Shown here in pieces: positions 8,016 to 17,077 of a stretch of DNA of 63,260 nucleotides (positions within the stretch are counted from its first letter, which is position 1; every line of letters starts with the position of its first letter). Made by a program: the position numbers and the translations under genes. The stretch spans positions 1 through 63,260 of the forward strand of contig NZ_FMAH01000039.1 in NCBI RefSeq assembly GCF_900094545.1, given 5' to 3'. Below the pieces are notes generated by a model. It made no database searches. It saw only the letters and a program-made list of their open reading frames with translations, and was not told the DNA's origin. The stretch comes from Martinezella miluonensis (GTDB lineage Bacteria; Pseudomonadota; Alphaproteobacteria; Rhizobiales; Rhizobiaceae).

Positions 8016-8807
8016 TTACGGTCCGGGATAAAACGCCGAGGTGCGCCCGACGGTGTAGTACCCCACCAGGCCGACCCATTCGCGCAGGCCGGTCGCCAAG
8101 AGCTGCGCATTGCGCGAGGGCTGGGTGAAGTCGAAGCCGAGCATTTCCCTGCCGGTGCTGCGATAATCGACCGGCCAGGGCACGACATCGATGCCCTGCT
8201 TGCGGAAAATGCCCATCGAGCGCGGCATGTGGAAGCCCGAGGTTATGAGCAGGCAATTCGAAAGCCCGTTCTGCGCCAGCAGCTCTTTCGTATTGACGGC
8301 ATTCTCGAAGGTGGTGCGCGAGGTCTTGTCCTCGACCATGCGGCTTGTCGAGATGCCGAGCGCGGTAAAGAAACGCTCTGAGATGACGGCATCGCCCTCA
8401 TAGGTGCCGCCGATCGAGCCGTCGCCGCCCGAAATGACGATACGCGCCTGCGGATATTTCTGCGCCAGCCGCAGCGCCTCGATGAGGCGATCGCCGGCCG
8501 AATCGAGCTCGTAGCCGCCGCGCACCGTCGTCACCTCGTTCTGGGTGGCGCCGCCGAGGACGATCATGCATTTGAGATCCGCCGGGTCGGCTGCAGGCCG
8601 CGGAAAACGATCTTCCAGCCCCTGGACGACATAGGCGCCGGCCGTCGTATAGAGCGTGACGAACAGGACGACGATGGAAAGAAGCGATGCGGTAAGCATG
8701 GAAGCACGCCGGCGCAATACTCCGGCGACGAAGGCCAGCAGGCCAAGCAGGAATGCCAGCGACAGCGGCTGACCGAAAATCCAGACAAGTTTCGAAAAAA
8801 CGAACAC
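8016..8807 (-). CDS. YdcF/SanA/ElyC-type DUF218 envelope protein
   Basis: This 263-residue protein has two N-terminal membrane helices (about residues 8-30 and 38-60) followed by a DUF218 domain. The domain has the characteristic MIVLGGATQ, VISGGDGS, TTFENAVNTKELL and LLITSGFHMPRSM motifs. Members such as ElyC and SanA influence peptidoglycan and lipid-carrier metabolism and envelope barrier function. The soluble domain is expected in the periplasm. Length matches the ElyC-like subgroup. It stands between convergent and co-directional single genes, so an operon role is unlikely. The exact reaction is not established. Confidence 0.85.
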   Translation of the reverse strand: MFVFSKLVWIFGQPLSLAFLLGLLAFVAGVLRRRASMLTASLLSIVVLFVTLYTTAGAYVVQGLEDRFPRPAADPADLKCMIVLGGATQNEVTTVRGGYELDSAGDRLIEALRLAQKYPQARIVISGGDGSIGGTYEGDAVISERFFTALGISTSRMVEDKTSRTTFENAVNTKELLAQNGLSNCLLITSGFHMPRSMGIFRKQGIDVVPWPVDYRSTGREMLGFDFTQPSRNAQLLATGLREWVGLVGYYTVGRTSAFYPGP

Positions 8808-8879
8808 GGCACATCCTTACGCTTGTCGGTAGAAAACGATTCGTCTTCTCCCTAGCAGATTTTGTGCGCTGCAATGTGG

Positions 8880-9602
8880 CTATTTCGGCCGTCGCTCCAG
8901 CGGGGCGGCGGCCACGAAACGCTGATTGAAGCGGCGTTGCAGCGGGCGGGGGATGAAAAGCGTCGATAGCGCCAGGACAAGCGCGACCATCGAAACCAGC
9001 CAGAGCGCATGTGCCCCAAAGGTGCGAGCGAGAAGCGCGCCGATGACGGCGCCTGATATCATGCCGCTCCAGGGCACGATCTGCACCGTCCAGGCAAAAT
9101 TCCGCTCGCCCAGCAGGAAGCGGCCGATGCCGCGGCCGAATCGCGAGAGCGCACCCGTGACATAGGTCAGCCCGATCGGCAGGCCTTCAATATGTTCGAC
9201 CGTGGCATTGACCAAGCCCATGGCGAGCACCACGAGAAAGAACTGCACCAGAACCAGCGCCGGCTCTGCAAAGCCGGCGGCCGAGGCCAGAAGGATGCTG
9301 ACGCAGGCAAGCACGACGAAAGCCCGCCGATCGGCCGCATGCGCGATGACGATGCCAAGCGCATTGCCGGCTATGAATGTCAGAATGGCGGAAAACAGCA
9401 CCAGCGCATGACCGAAATCCCCCGTTCCGACCGCAATCGCCGCCCGCGTCGTATTGCCGGTCATGAAGGACACGAAATTACCCGTCAGCATCAGGCCGAC
9501 AGCATCGGTCATGCCGGCCAGAAATGCGATCGAGGCAACAAGCACCAACCCCGTCACCGTACGGCGGGTCTTAATGAGGCGACGGCGGCGCTGTCTGGTC
9601 AT
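8880..9602 (-). CDS. YoaK/DUF1275 family membrane protein
   Basis: This 240-residue protein has about six membrane segments and the DUF1275 pattern: FLAGMTDAVGLMLTGNFVSFMTGNTTR near the start, AMGLVNATVEH in the middle and TYVTGALSRFG later. The family is widespread and of unknown function, possibly transport. An arginine- and lysine-rich cytoplasmic N-terminus (RQRRRRLIKTRR) precedes the first helix. It starts 72 bases upstream of the YdcF-like gene on the same strand and may be co-transcribed with it. Confidence 0.83.
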   Translation of the reverse strand: MTRQRRRRLIKTRRTVTGLVLVASIAFLAGMTDAVGLMLTGNFVSFMTGNTTRAAIAVGTGDFGHALVLFSAILTFIAGNALGIVIAHAADRRAFVVLACVSILLASAAGFAEPALVLVQFFLVVLAMGLVNATVEHIEGLPIGLTYVTGALSRFGRGIGRFLLGERNFAWTVQIVPWSGMISGAVIGALLARTFGAHALWLVSMVALVLALSTLFIPRPLQRRFNQRFVAAAPLERRPK

Positions 9603-9710
9603 GGCGCGAATCGGGGTGAGTTACGGAAGATCGGAAGCTAGCATGAAGTTGGGGGGATGCGGAATGTTGTGGAGTCGATTCGAAGCAACCCGCCGAGAGG
9701 CACGGCGCAA

Positions 9711-9950
9711 TTACAATCTCTTCTTCGCAAAGGCACGTCCTGATCCGGATTTAAGGTATTTTTCGAATTCGAACGCCTGCGTCTCATCTGAGAAGGCGAT
9801 GTAGGTTTTGATCGACCACGGCGCGTATTTCGAAGTATGGGACACCTCTCTGGCGTTGTGCTTTGCCAGACGAGCTTTCAGATCTCCGGTTACGCCGACA
9901 TAGTGACGATCAGGAAAATCGCGGCTTTGAAGGATGTAGACGTACTTCAT
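9711..9950 (-). CDS. GIY-YIG domain endonuclease-like protein (UPF0213 type)
   Basis: This 79-residue single-domain protein has the GIY-YIG core. It contains KYVYILQS (variant of the GIY strand), HYVGVTGDLKARLAKHN (variant YIG strand plus the helix with the catalytic arginine) and the glutamate-bearing FEFEKYLKSGSG. Such stand-alone proteins are called UPF0213/YhbQ-like, and their biological targets are unclear. The ATG at 9948-9950 is chosen because it begins exactly at the domain; the frame continues upstream to 9989 through a hydrophobic run without a ribosome site. Small GIY-YIG genes are often mobile in rhizobia. Confidence 0.85.
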   Translation of the reverse strand: MKYVYILQSRDFPDRHYVGVTGDLKARLAKHNAREVSHTSKYAPWSIKTYIAFSDETQAFEFEKYLKSGSGRAFAKKRL

Positions 9951-10085
9951 GCACAGCATGATAGCGTACAGCAGCAGGAGCACAACCAATGCGCTATTGC
10001 CAACGACCCAAACCGAGTTTTCAAATCAAACTGCTGAGAGATCTGGAGAAAGTCCGCTTTCGTTACTTCGTAACTTCAGCGCGAC

Positions 10086-10159
10086 AGCCTTCGCCGTCTT
10101 CTCGCCTTCGGTTCATCAAGCCTGCCGGCTTGCCGAGCCGAAGCTCGCAGAGCGAAGGC

Positions 10160-10160
<1 letters not shown>
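10086..10160 (-). repeat. Nested inverted repeats immediately 3' of tRNA-Ala
   Basis: AGCCTTCGC (10086-10094) pairs with GCGAAGGCT (10152-10160), enclosing smaller arms such as AAGCC-TGCC-GGCTT. On the transcribed (minus) strand this folds directly after the tRNA CCA end. It could act in 3' processing or termination, but there is no T tract. Confidence 0.45.
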
Positions 10161-10235
<75 letters not shown>

Positions 10236-10386
10236 ATCAAGGTGGTGCCGTTTGACCGGCCCTGGGTCCCTTCCGAGCGCTTTGCCCGTCGGGGTGGCGG
10301 CTTATTACTTCTGGTTTTTGCAGATAGCAAGCCGAAAAATTCGGCCCGGGAAATTTTTCTTAGTTACCGGGCCGATTGTCGTCTGA

Positions 10387-10767
10387 TCAAACGTCGTCGT
10401 CGTCGCCGGTGACGCCGATGATGTCGCTCATGTCGTCGTCATCTTCATCTTCGTCGGCTTCGAGGAAGGTGTCGTCGTCATCGTCGCCGATTTCGACATC
10501 GTCGTCGCCGATATCCGGGATATCGTCGCCGGCTGCAGCCTCGTCGGCATCCTCGAGCGATACCAGTTCGACTTCCGTGTTTTCGGTATCGACTTCGGCC
10601 ACTTCCTCTTCTTCCGGAACTTCCTTCGCTGCGGAGGTTTCCTCGAAGAAGGACAAGGGCCAGGACTTGCCGGTATAGGGCGAGATCACCGGATCCCGGT
10701 TCAGGTCATAGAACTTCTTGCCGGTATCCGGGTCGGTACGTTTTGTTCCAAGTTCCGCTTTCGCCAC
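10387..10767 (-). CDS. TIGR02300 family protein (FYDLN acid domain)
   Basis: This short alphaproteobacterial protein of unknown function has the conserved N-terminal motif GTKRTDPDTGKKFYDLNRDP and a downstream YTGKSWPLSFF. These are followed by an extremely acidic tail with runs of aspartate and glutamate, for example DDDVEIGDDDDD. The start is placed at the GTG at 10767 (VAKAELGTKR), which has GAGG 8 bases upstream and matches the usual family N-terminus; an ATG at 10806 would add 13 residues. It is the usual neighbour of aroA-cmk-rpsA in rhizobia. The acidic tail suggests metal or basic-protein binding, but this is inference. Confidence 0.9.
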   Translation of the reverse strand: MAKAELGTKRTDPDTGKKFYDLNRDPVISPYTGKSWPLSFFEETSAAKEVPEEEEVAEVDTENTEVELVSLEDADEAAAGDDIPDIGDDDVEIGDDDDDTFLEADEDEDDDDMSDIIGVTGDDDDV

Positions 10768-10806
10768 TGTCAAAGCCTCATGAATGGCCGAAGGAAAATT
10801 CGGCAA

Positions 10807-11169
10807 TGCCGGGGAAGCCGGCGTTTTAAGGGAAATATCAGCCGGTCCCCTTAATCGTTGCGGCCGTTTCTGTCAAAGCTAAACTTCATGCCGCTTTGCA
10901 CGCGGTTTTCGTGCATTGCGCGATGAGGGGCTAGCGGGCCTGTACCAGCGAGCCGGTGCGAACCCTCGAACCCCCGGCGCAAGAGCATTGCAGCCGGCCG
11001 CGACAGACCCCTGCCTGAACGACATAGCCACGATGTTTTCCCGATTTTTTGCTATGATGACAAGATTGAACGCGACGATCGAAGCCAAGGGCTGTTAGAC
11101 CGCGCGGATGGCCGTTCGAAGCCTTGTGCACGAGGTTTCCGAGAATGGCGCAGCAAACGGACCGAAGCC
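10807..11169. other. Intergenic region where aroA is normally found
   Basis: This region of about 360 bases has no credible ORF. Related rhizobia carry aroA (EPSP synthase) between the FYDLN gene and cmk; I see no AroA motif on either strand here, and a paiB-like gene follows instead. No tRNA or terminator was identified. It may be an excision or rearrangement scar. Confidence 0.5.
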
Positions 11170-11805
11170 ATGTATCAGCCTCCACATCATCGCGAAGACG
11201 ATCTCGGCACGCAACATCAACTGATCCGCGCCCATCCGCTGGGATTGCTGATCACGGCGGGCGGCGGCGGACTGATCGCCAATGCCGTGCCGTTTCATCT
11301 GAATACGGAGCTTTCGTCCAAGGGGACGCTGCAAGCCCATATTGCGAGGGCAAACGGCCAGTGGAAGGAGATTGCGGCGAGCGCACCCGTCCTCGTCGTC
11401 TTCCAGGGCGCCGATACCTACATCACGCCGTCCTGGTATGCGACGAAGCGGGAGACCGGCAAGGTGGTGCCGACCTGGAACTATGCGATCGTGCAGGTGC
11501 GTGGAGCCGCGCGGACGATCGAGGACCCCGCCTGGCTGCGCGCGCAGATCGGCGCGCTGACAGGCGAGAACGAGAGCGACCGTCAACAGCCCTGGACGGT
11601 GGAGGATGCGCCGCCGGAATTCATCGCAGCCCAGATGAAAGGCATCATCGGCATCGAAATCGACATCGAGACGATTGACGGCAAATGGAAGGTGAGCCAG
11701 AACCGGCCGCTGGCTGACCGACAGGGCGTGGCCGAGGGCCTCGGGGCAGTCGATCGAACAGAAGCCGCCGAGATGGCCGATCTGGTGCGTCGCTACAGCA
11801 AATAA
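11170..11805 (+). CDS. FMN-binding negative regulator-like protein, PaiB family
   Basis: This 211-residue protein belongs to the PaiB family, a split-barrel flavin-binding fold. It opens with the usual MYQPPHHREDD and continues with HPLGLLITAGGGG and NAVPFHLN. It has the conserved segments FQGADTYITPSWYATKRETGKVVPTWNY and GIIGIEIDIE in approximate family positions. In Bacillus PaiB is linked to repression of sporulation and protease genes; in proteobacteria the role is unclear, and an FMN or haem-related function is possible. It starts 363 bases after the FYDLN gene and ends 28 bases before cmk, so it may be co-transcribed with cmk and rpsA. Its presence in the usual aroA position is notable. 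Confidence 0.88.
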   Translation: MYQPPHHREDDLGTQHQLIRAHPLGLLITAGGGGLIANAVPFHLNTELSSKGTLQAHIARANGQWKEIAASAPVLVVFQGADTYITPSWYATKRETGKVVPTWNYAIVQVRGAARTIEDPAWLRAQIGALTGENESDRQQPWTVEDAPPEFIAAQMKGIIGIEIDIETIDGKWKVSQNRPLADRQGVAEGLGAVDRTEAAEMADLVRRYSK

Positions 11806-11833
11806 CGAGATACGGTGTAGGGACGGACAAGAC

Positions 11834-12466
11834 ATGATCATCGCCATCGACGGGCCTGCGGCTGCCGGCAAGGGAACCCTGGCGCGCCGGATCGCCGAGA
11901 CTTATGGTTATCATCACCTCGACACCGGCCTCACTTATCGCGCCACCGCCAAGGCCCTCCTCGATGCCGGGCTGCCGCTCGACGACGAAGCCGTTGCCGA
12001 AGGCATGGCGCGCAAGGTCGATCTGGCCGGGCTCGACCGGGCCGTGCTGTCCCTGCACGAGATTGGTGAGGCCGCATCGAAGATCGCCGTCATGCCAGCC
12101 GTGCGCCGGGCGCTTGTCGAAGCGCAGCGCCGCTTTGCTGGGAAGAAGCCGGGCGCCGTGCTCGACGGCCGCGACATCGGCACCGTCGTCTGCCCGGAAG
12201 CGCCGGTGAAGTTCTATGTGACGGCGTCGGCCGCAGTCCGGGCAAAGCGGCGCTACGAGGAGATTGTCGAAGCCGGCGGCAACGCCGATTACGATGCTAT
12301 CTCCGAGGATGTGAAGCGGCGCGACGAGCGCGACATGGGCCGCACCGACAGCCCCTTGAAACCAGCTGAAGACGCGTACTTGCTAGATACCTCAGAAATG
12401 AGTATAGAAGCGGCGTTTCAGAAGGCGAAATCGATCGTCGATGCCGCTCTGAGCCGAAATGCCTGA
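11834..12466 (+). CDS. cmk: (d)CMP kinase
   Basis: Cmk phosphorylates CMP and dCMP to the diphosphates using ATP, feeding nucleotide and lipid precursor pools. The 210-residue protein has the P-loop GPAAAGKGTLA (7-17), the YHHLDTGLTYRA substrate region, the DGRDIGTVVCPEA motif typical of Cmk, and the lid region with RRDERDMGRTDSPL. It sits directly upstream of rpsA, a pairing conserved across proteobacteria. About 200 bases separate it from rpsA, so rpsA probably also has its own promoter. Confidence 0.96.
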   Translation: MIIAIDGPAAAGKGTLARRIAETYGYHHLDTGLTYRATAKALLDAGLPLDDEAVAEGMARKVDLAGLDRAVLSLHEIGEAASKIAVMPAVRRALVEAQRRFAGKKPGAVLDGRDIGTVVCPEAPVKFYVTASAAVRAKRRYEEIVEAGGNADYDAISEDVKRRDERDMGRTDSPLKPAEDAYLLDTSEMSIEAAFQKAKSIVDAALSRNA

Positions 12467-12663
12467 AAATATGAGCGGCTTTCGCGCGCCTCGCGCCGGA
12501 AACCGTCGATTTCGAAATAGCCTGACATTCCGTCCAAGCGCCGGATAGCTTTCCATCAAAGGAAGGCGGACTGGGGTCAGGCCCGTTTAACGCGAACCAC
12601 CGGCGCACCAGTGTCCAAATTGCACAATCCAAGTTGCATAATAAGGACACGCCAGGAGATTTT

Positions 12664-14367
12664 ATGTCTGTAACTTCCCCCTCTCGCGAAGATTTCGCAG
12701 CCCTTCTCGAAGAATCCTTTGCCAAGAACGACCTGGCTGAGGGCTATGTCACTAAGGGCATCATCACCGCCATCGAAAAGGATGTCGCCGTTGTGGACGT
12801 CGGCCTCAAGGTCGAAGGCCGCATCGCGCTGAAGGAATTCGGCGCGCGCGCCAAGGATGGCACGCTCAAGGTTGGCGATGAAGTCGAAGTCTACGTCGAG
12901 CGTATCGAAAACGCGCTTGGCGAAGCCGTTCTCTCGCGCGAAAAGGCTCGCCGCGAAGAAAGCTGGATCAAGCTCGAAGCCAAGTTCGAAGCTGGCGAAC
13001 GCGTCGAAGGCGTCATCTTCAACCAGGTCAAGGGCGGCTTCACCGTCGATCTCGACGGCGCTATCGCCTTCCTGCCGCGTTCGCAGGTCGACATCCGTCC
13101 GATCCGCGACGTGACCCCGCTGATGCACAACCCGCAGCCCTTCGAAATCCTCAAGATGGACAAGCGCCGCGGCAACATCGTCGTTTCGCGCCGTACGGTT
13201 CTGGAAGAGTCCCGTGCCGAGCAGCGTTCTGAAATCGTTCAGAACCTCGAAGAAGGCCAGGTTGTTGACGGCGTCGTCAAGAACATCACCGATTACGGTG
13301 CGTTCGTTGACCTCGGCGGCATCGACGGCCTGCTGCACGTCACCGACATGGCATGGCGCCGTGTGAACCATCCGTCGGAAATCCTGTCCATCGGCCAGCA
13401 GGTCAAGGTACAGATCATCCGCATCAACCAGGAAACCCACCGTATCTCGCTCGGCATGAAGCAGCTCGAGAGCGATCCGTGGGATGGCATCCAGGCCAAG
13501 TATCCGGAAGGCAAGAAGATTTCCGGTACCGTCACGAACATCACCGACTACGGTGCGTTCGTCGAACTGGAGCCGGGCATCGAAGGCCTGATCCACATCT
13601 CGGAAATGTCCTGGACCAAGAAGAACGTTCACCCCGGCAAGATCCTGTCCACGAGCCAGGAAGTCGAAGTTGTCGTTCTCGAAGTCGATCCGACCAAGCG
13701 TCGTATCTCGCTCGGCCTGAAGCAGACGCTCGAAAACCCGTGGGCAGCATTCGCCCGCAACCATCCGGCTGGCACCGAAGTCGAAGGCGAAGTCAAGAAC
13801 AAGACCGAATTCGGCCTGTTCATCGGCCTCGACGGCGATGTGGACGGCATGGTGCACCTCTCCGACCTCGACTGGAACCGTCCGGGCGAACAGGTCATCG
13901 AGGAGTTCAACAAGGGTGACGTCGTCAAGGCTGTCGTTCTCGACGTTGACGTCGAGAAGGAACGCATCTCGCTCGGCATCAAGCAGCTCGGCAAGGATGC
14001 AGTCGGCGAGGCAGCAGCTTCCGGCGACCTGCGCAAGAATGCAGTCGTTTCCTGCGAAGTCATCGCAGTCAACGAAGGCGGCATCGAAGTGAAGCTCGTC
14101 AACCACGAAGACATCACCTCGTTCATCCGCCGCGCCGATCTGTCGCGTGACCGTGACGAACAGCGTCCGGAGCGTTTCTCGGTTGGTCAGGTTGTCGACG
14201 CTCGCGTCACCAACTTCTCCAAGAAGGACCGCAAGATCATGCTGTCCATCAAGGCTCTGGAAATCGCAGAAGAGAAGGAAGCCGTCGCTCAGTTCGGTTC
14301 TTCCGACTCGGGCGCTTCGCTCGGCGACATCCTGGGTGCGGCTCTGAAGAACCGCAACGCCGAATAA
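12664..14367 (+). CDS. rpsA: 30S ribosomal protein S1
   Basis: S1 binds mRNA and helps load it on the 30S subunit. The 567-residue protein holds six S1 repeats. The later repeats show the VxNITDYGAFV pattern (KNITDYGAFVDLGGIDG, TNITDYGAFVELEPG) and the closing RISLGMKQL/RISLGLKQT signature; the N-terminal repeats are divergent, as usual for the ribosome-docking part. The start is the ATG at 12664 with AGGAG at 12655-12659, not the in-frame ATG at 12634. Codon use is strongly biased, as expected for a highly expressed gene. A long minus-strand frame through the gene is an artefact of that bias. Confidence 0.98.
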   Translation: MSVTSPSREDFAALLEESFAKNDLAEGYVTKGIITAIEKDVAVVDVGLKVEGRIALKEFGARAKDGTLKVGDEVEVYVERIENALGEAVLSREKARREESWIKLEAKFEAGERVEGVIFNQVKGGFTVDLDGAIAFLPRSQVDIRPIRDVTPLMHNPQPFEILKMDKRRGNIVVSRRTVLEESRAEQRSEIVQNLEEGQVVDGVVKNITDYGAFVDLGGIDGLLHVTDMAWRRVNHPSEILSIGQQVKVQIIRINQETHRISLGMKQLESDPWDGIQAKYPEGKKISGTVTNITDYGAFVELEPGIEGLIHISEMSWTKKNVHPGKILSTSQEVEVVVLEVDPTKRRISLGLKQTLENPWAAFARNHPAGTEVEGEVKNKTEFGLFIGLDGDVDGMVHLSDLDWNRPGEQVIEEFNKGDVVKAVVLDVDVEKERISLGIKQLGKDAVGEAAASGDLRKNAVVSCEVIAVNEGGIEVKLVNHEDITSFIRRADLSRDRDEQRPERFSVGQVVDARVTNFSKKDRKIMLSIKALEIAEEKEAVAQFGSSDSGASLGDILGAALKNRNAE

Positions 14368-14392
14368 TCTTCGGTAGAAGCCTGGAAGCAAA

Positions 14393-14424
14393 AGACCCGC
14401 CGGAGCGATCCGGCGGGTTTTTCT
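14393..14424 (+). terminator. Rho-independent terminator after rpsA
   Basis: ACCCGCCGGA (14395-14404) pairs with TCCGGCGGGT (14409-14418) across a four-base loop, followed by TTTTTCTTT. The stem is GC-rich and lies about 25 bases after the rpsA stop. Confidence 0.92.
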
Positions 14425-14471
14425 TTGTCCGTTGTGCCGAACTTGGGTCGGCCATTCCATTCTCGGGCGGT

Positions 14472-16124
14472 CTACTCCCAAGCCACCATGCGTCGATAGA
14501 AATCAAAGGCGTGGTCTTGCTGGCGATCATTCAACGAAGGCCGCGGCAAGGCAGCCAGCTCCGACGGAGCAGTCTCGATCTGAGGTGAGGCAAGCTCCGC
14601 TTCCATATCGTCGACGGCTTCCTCGGCCATCTGCGCCGGCGGCTCTTCTGCCTGCGATTCGTCCTGGTCCTGGTGCTGCGCCGTTTCTTCGTCCTCGGGG
14701 CGTTCGTCTTCCTCATCGTCGACGGGATCGACGCGATCGACCCGCTTCTGCTCGCTTGCTTTGGCGAGCGAGGTAGCCGGCAGATAATTGGCGACCACGA
14801 AGGGGACACCGAGCGGCACGGAAACCGGCATTCCTGCCTGCTCCGCAGTGTCGTAGATGGTCAAGGCGGCTGTGGAGGCGGCCAGAACCTGCGGCTTGCC
14901 GGAGGATGCGGCAGCGGAAACGGCCGTTTCCGCCTCATCCGCCAGTGACGCAGGCGTCGCAGCGGCCGGGATGAGGCGGCTCCTGCCGCTCTCGTCGACA
15001 GCCGGCTGCGACGGCACTTGCCCGGCCGTATTGGCCGTCAACGCCTGCGCTATGATCTTCTCGACGGAGGCCGTCGGATTGTTGATGATCTGCTGAAGGT
15101 CGGAATTGACGGCCATGACGGGCGGCTTGATGACAACCTGCAACCCCTCCTTGATGGCGGCCTGGATTTGCTGGATGTCACGCGGCACCGGCGGGGGCGT
15201 CAGCGGCGACCTGATCAATTCGATTTCGATCGGGAGCTTGGCCTCCGTGGCAATCGCCGCCAGCAACGGCCCGGCAGTCAGATCATCTGCGAGGGATGCG
15301 ACGAGCTGCAATGGCGAGGCCGTACCCATGCCGGAGCTGGCAGGCGCAGCTTGCGGCGTTGGAACTGCTCCGTTTTGGGTCAGCGCTTGTGTGGGCGTCG
15401 CTGTGGCGGCACTCACAGGCGCGGGAACTGGTTGCGGTGCAATACCGGATTGAGGTGCTCCCGGTGGCACGGCCGATGGCTGTGCTCCAGGCTGGGCGAT
15501 CGCGGCGGCAGCGGGCTCCTTTGGAGGCGACACCGAGTTTGCCACCTGGGCGGCGATATCGGCCGCCTTCTGCAGTGGCGCCGACGCTGACAGCTGAGCT
15601 GCCGCCGGCTTCGTTTCTCCAGCATTCTGGCCATATGAATTGACGACCGCCTTTAGGACGGCATCGGGTTCGGCAGCCGCTGCCTGTTCCAGGCTGAGGG
15701 CCAGCTGAACCGCTTGCGGGCTTTCGGGATCCGCCAGGGCGGCGGCGAGCAAGGGCAATGGCACGGGCGTGCTCATTTGCGCGTCCACTCGCTGTTGCGC
15801 AGCGACAAGCTGCTGCGGCGTCAAGTTGCTGATTGTGTCGGCAACGCGCTGCGCATAGGCGGCATTGCTCTCGCCCGGTTCGCGCGAAACATTCAACGTC
15901 CGTGCAGCAACGTCGATTGCGGACAGCAGGCTGTCGAGCATCCGCTCGCGAGCTGCCACCAGCAGCATGTTCAGCTTGCCCTCGACGCCGGCATTGACTG
16001 CACTCGACAAGACCGCCAGCGGTGTTGCGGCGGTCTGGAGCCCGGAGGTCTCCGCGGTTGCGACGACAGGTTTCTCAACAGATACGCTTACAGCGGACAC
16101 GGCACCAACGGCGGGAAGCAACAT
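14472..16124 (-). CDS. Hypothetical Ala/Pro/Gln-rich protein with acidic tail
   Basis: I recognise no family in this 550-residue protein. The first 200 residues look helical and alanine-rich, with phrases like SNAAYAQRVADTISNLTPQQ. Residues about 200-270 form a low-complexity Pro/Ala/Gln linker, and a second ordered part follows. Near residue 460 comes an acidic run (DDEEDERPEDEE, DQDESQAEE) before a short ordered C-terminus FDFYRRMVAWE. There is no obvious signal peptide beyond a hydrophobic start. The ordered-linker-ordered layout recalls flagellar hook-length or other secreted ruler proteins, but no flagellar gene is near. It converges on rpsA and shares its terminator region. Confidence 0.65.
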   Translation of the reverse strand: MLLPAVGAVSAVSVSVEKPVVATAETSGLQTAATPLAVLSSAVNAGVEGKLNMLLVAARERMLDSLLSAIDVAARTLNVSREPGESNAAYAQRVADTISNLTPQQLVAAQQRVDAQMSTPVPLPLLAAALADPESPQAVQLALSLEQAAAAEPDAVLKAVVNSYGQNAGETKPAAAQLSASAPLQKAADIAAQVANSVSPPKEPAAAAIAQPGAQPSAVPPGAPQSGIAPQPVPAPVSAATATPTQALTQNGAVPTPQAAPASSGMGTASPLQLVASLADDLTAGPLLAAIATEAKLPIEIELIRSPLTPPPVPRDIQQIQAAIKEGLQVVIKPPVMAVNSDLQQIINNPTASVEKIIAQALTANTAGQVPSQPAVDESGRSRLIPAAATPASLADEAETAVSAAASSGKPQVLAASTAALTIYDTAEQAGMPVSVPLGVPFVVANYLPATSLAKASEQKRVDRVDPVDDEEDERPEDEETAQHQDQDESQAEEPPAQMAEEAVDDMEAELASPQIETAPSELAALPRPSLNDRQQDHAFDFYRRMVAWE

Positions 16125-16361
16125 GACATGCTCCTTTGTCTGGCAAGGCGACGATGGAAGCGGGAGGCAGGTTCAATGAAGGTCCGCTCATGCGGCCTGT
16201 GGATTTCCTAGCGGCAGATAACCCAGGTGGCGAGACGCAAACGCGATGAACTGGAAATCATCCTCAAAATAGCAGCCTATTCCTTAACAGATCGCTAAAT
16301 GAAAAGGCCGACGCCACTTTTGCGGCACTGGCCTGTCGATTTCAACCCGCAAGCGAAGCCA

Positions 16362-16988
16362 TCAGCTATGCGCGAAAATATCCGCCTCTTCCCAGCCGAG
16401 AAGATCGAGCTTGGCGCGCGTCGGGAGGAAGGCGAAGCAATCGTCGGCATAGTCCATGCGACCGTCGCGCAAAAGCCGCTGCGTCAGCTTCTCGCGCAGC
16501 GCATGGAGGTAAAGCACGTCGGAAGCCGCATATTCGAGCTGCGCCTGCGACAGCGGTTCGGCCGCCCAATCGGACGATTGCTGCGCCTTGGAAATATCGA
16601 CGTCCAGCATCTCCTTGAGATTGTCCTTCAGGCCGTGGCGGTCGGTATAGGTGCGGCAGAGGCGCGAGGCGATCTTGGTGCAAAAGACCGGCGTGGTGGT
16701 AACGCCGAAGGTATGGAACAGCACGGCGATGTCGAAGCGGCCATAGTGAAAGATCTTCTGGCGCGCGGGGTCGGCAAGCATGGCGACGAGATTGGGCGCC
16801 TGCTTCTGGCCGGCGGCGATGCGGATGATATCAGCCGTGCCGTCGCCCGGCGACAGCTGCACGACGCAAAGACGGTCGCGGCGCGGGATGAGGCCGAGGG
16901 TTTCGGTGTCGATGGCTATGGCGCCGGTATAGCGGGCGGCATCTGCGGCGGAAATATCACCTTCGTGATAACGGATGGTGGCAGCCAT
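16362..16988 (-). CDS. RNase D-like 3'-5' exonuclease
   Basis: This 208-residue protein is a DEDDy exonuclease domain without the HRDC domains of full-length RNase D. Exo I is AIDTETLGL with D and E. Exo II is around HYGRFDIAVLF. Exo III is YAASDVLYLHAL, with the tyrosine and aspartate of the DEDDy class. Short forms like this are common in alphaproteobacteria next to the full-length enzyme and may trim structured RNA 3' ends. The gene is single, flanked by the hypothetical gene at 14472 and a RIME repeat. The exact RNA substrate is unknown. Confidence 0.9.
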   Translation of the reverse strand: MAATIRYHEGDISAADAARYTGAIAIDTETLGLIPRRDRLCVVQLSPGDGTADIIRIAAGQKQAPNLVAMLADPARQKIFHYGRFDIAVLFHTFGVTTTPVFCTKIASRLCRTYTDRHGLKDNLKEMLDVDISKAQQSSDWAAEPLSQAQLEYAASDVLYLHALREKLTQRLLRDGRMDYADDCFAFLPTRAKLDLLGWEEADIFAHS

Positions 16989-17077
16989 GAGATTCTCCCG
17001 GCTCTGTCTTTACGAATTCGCTTTTCGTCCGTTCTATAGAACAGACAGGGTGATAACGATACCTTCGCGTCCGGACG

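Noticed and set aside
12467..12663. rpsA leader considered as a riboswitch or protein-binding leader
   Set aside because: No known riboswitch pattern or convincing conserved structure could be seen by eye.
12577..14481. 634-residue minus-strand frame across rpsA
   Set aside because: Result of the strong codon bias of rpsA on the other strand; no family signature.
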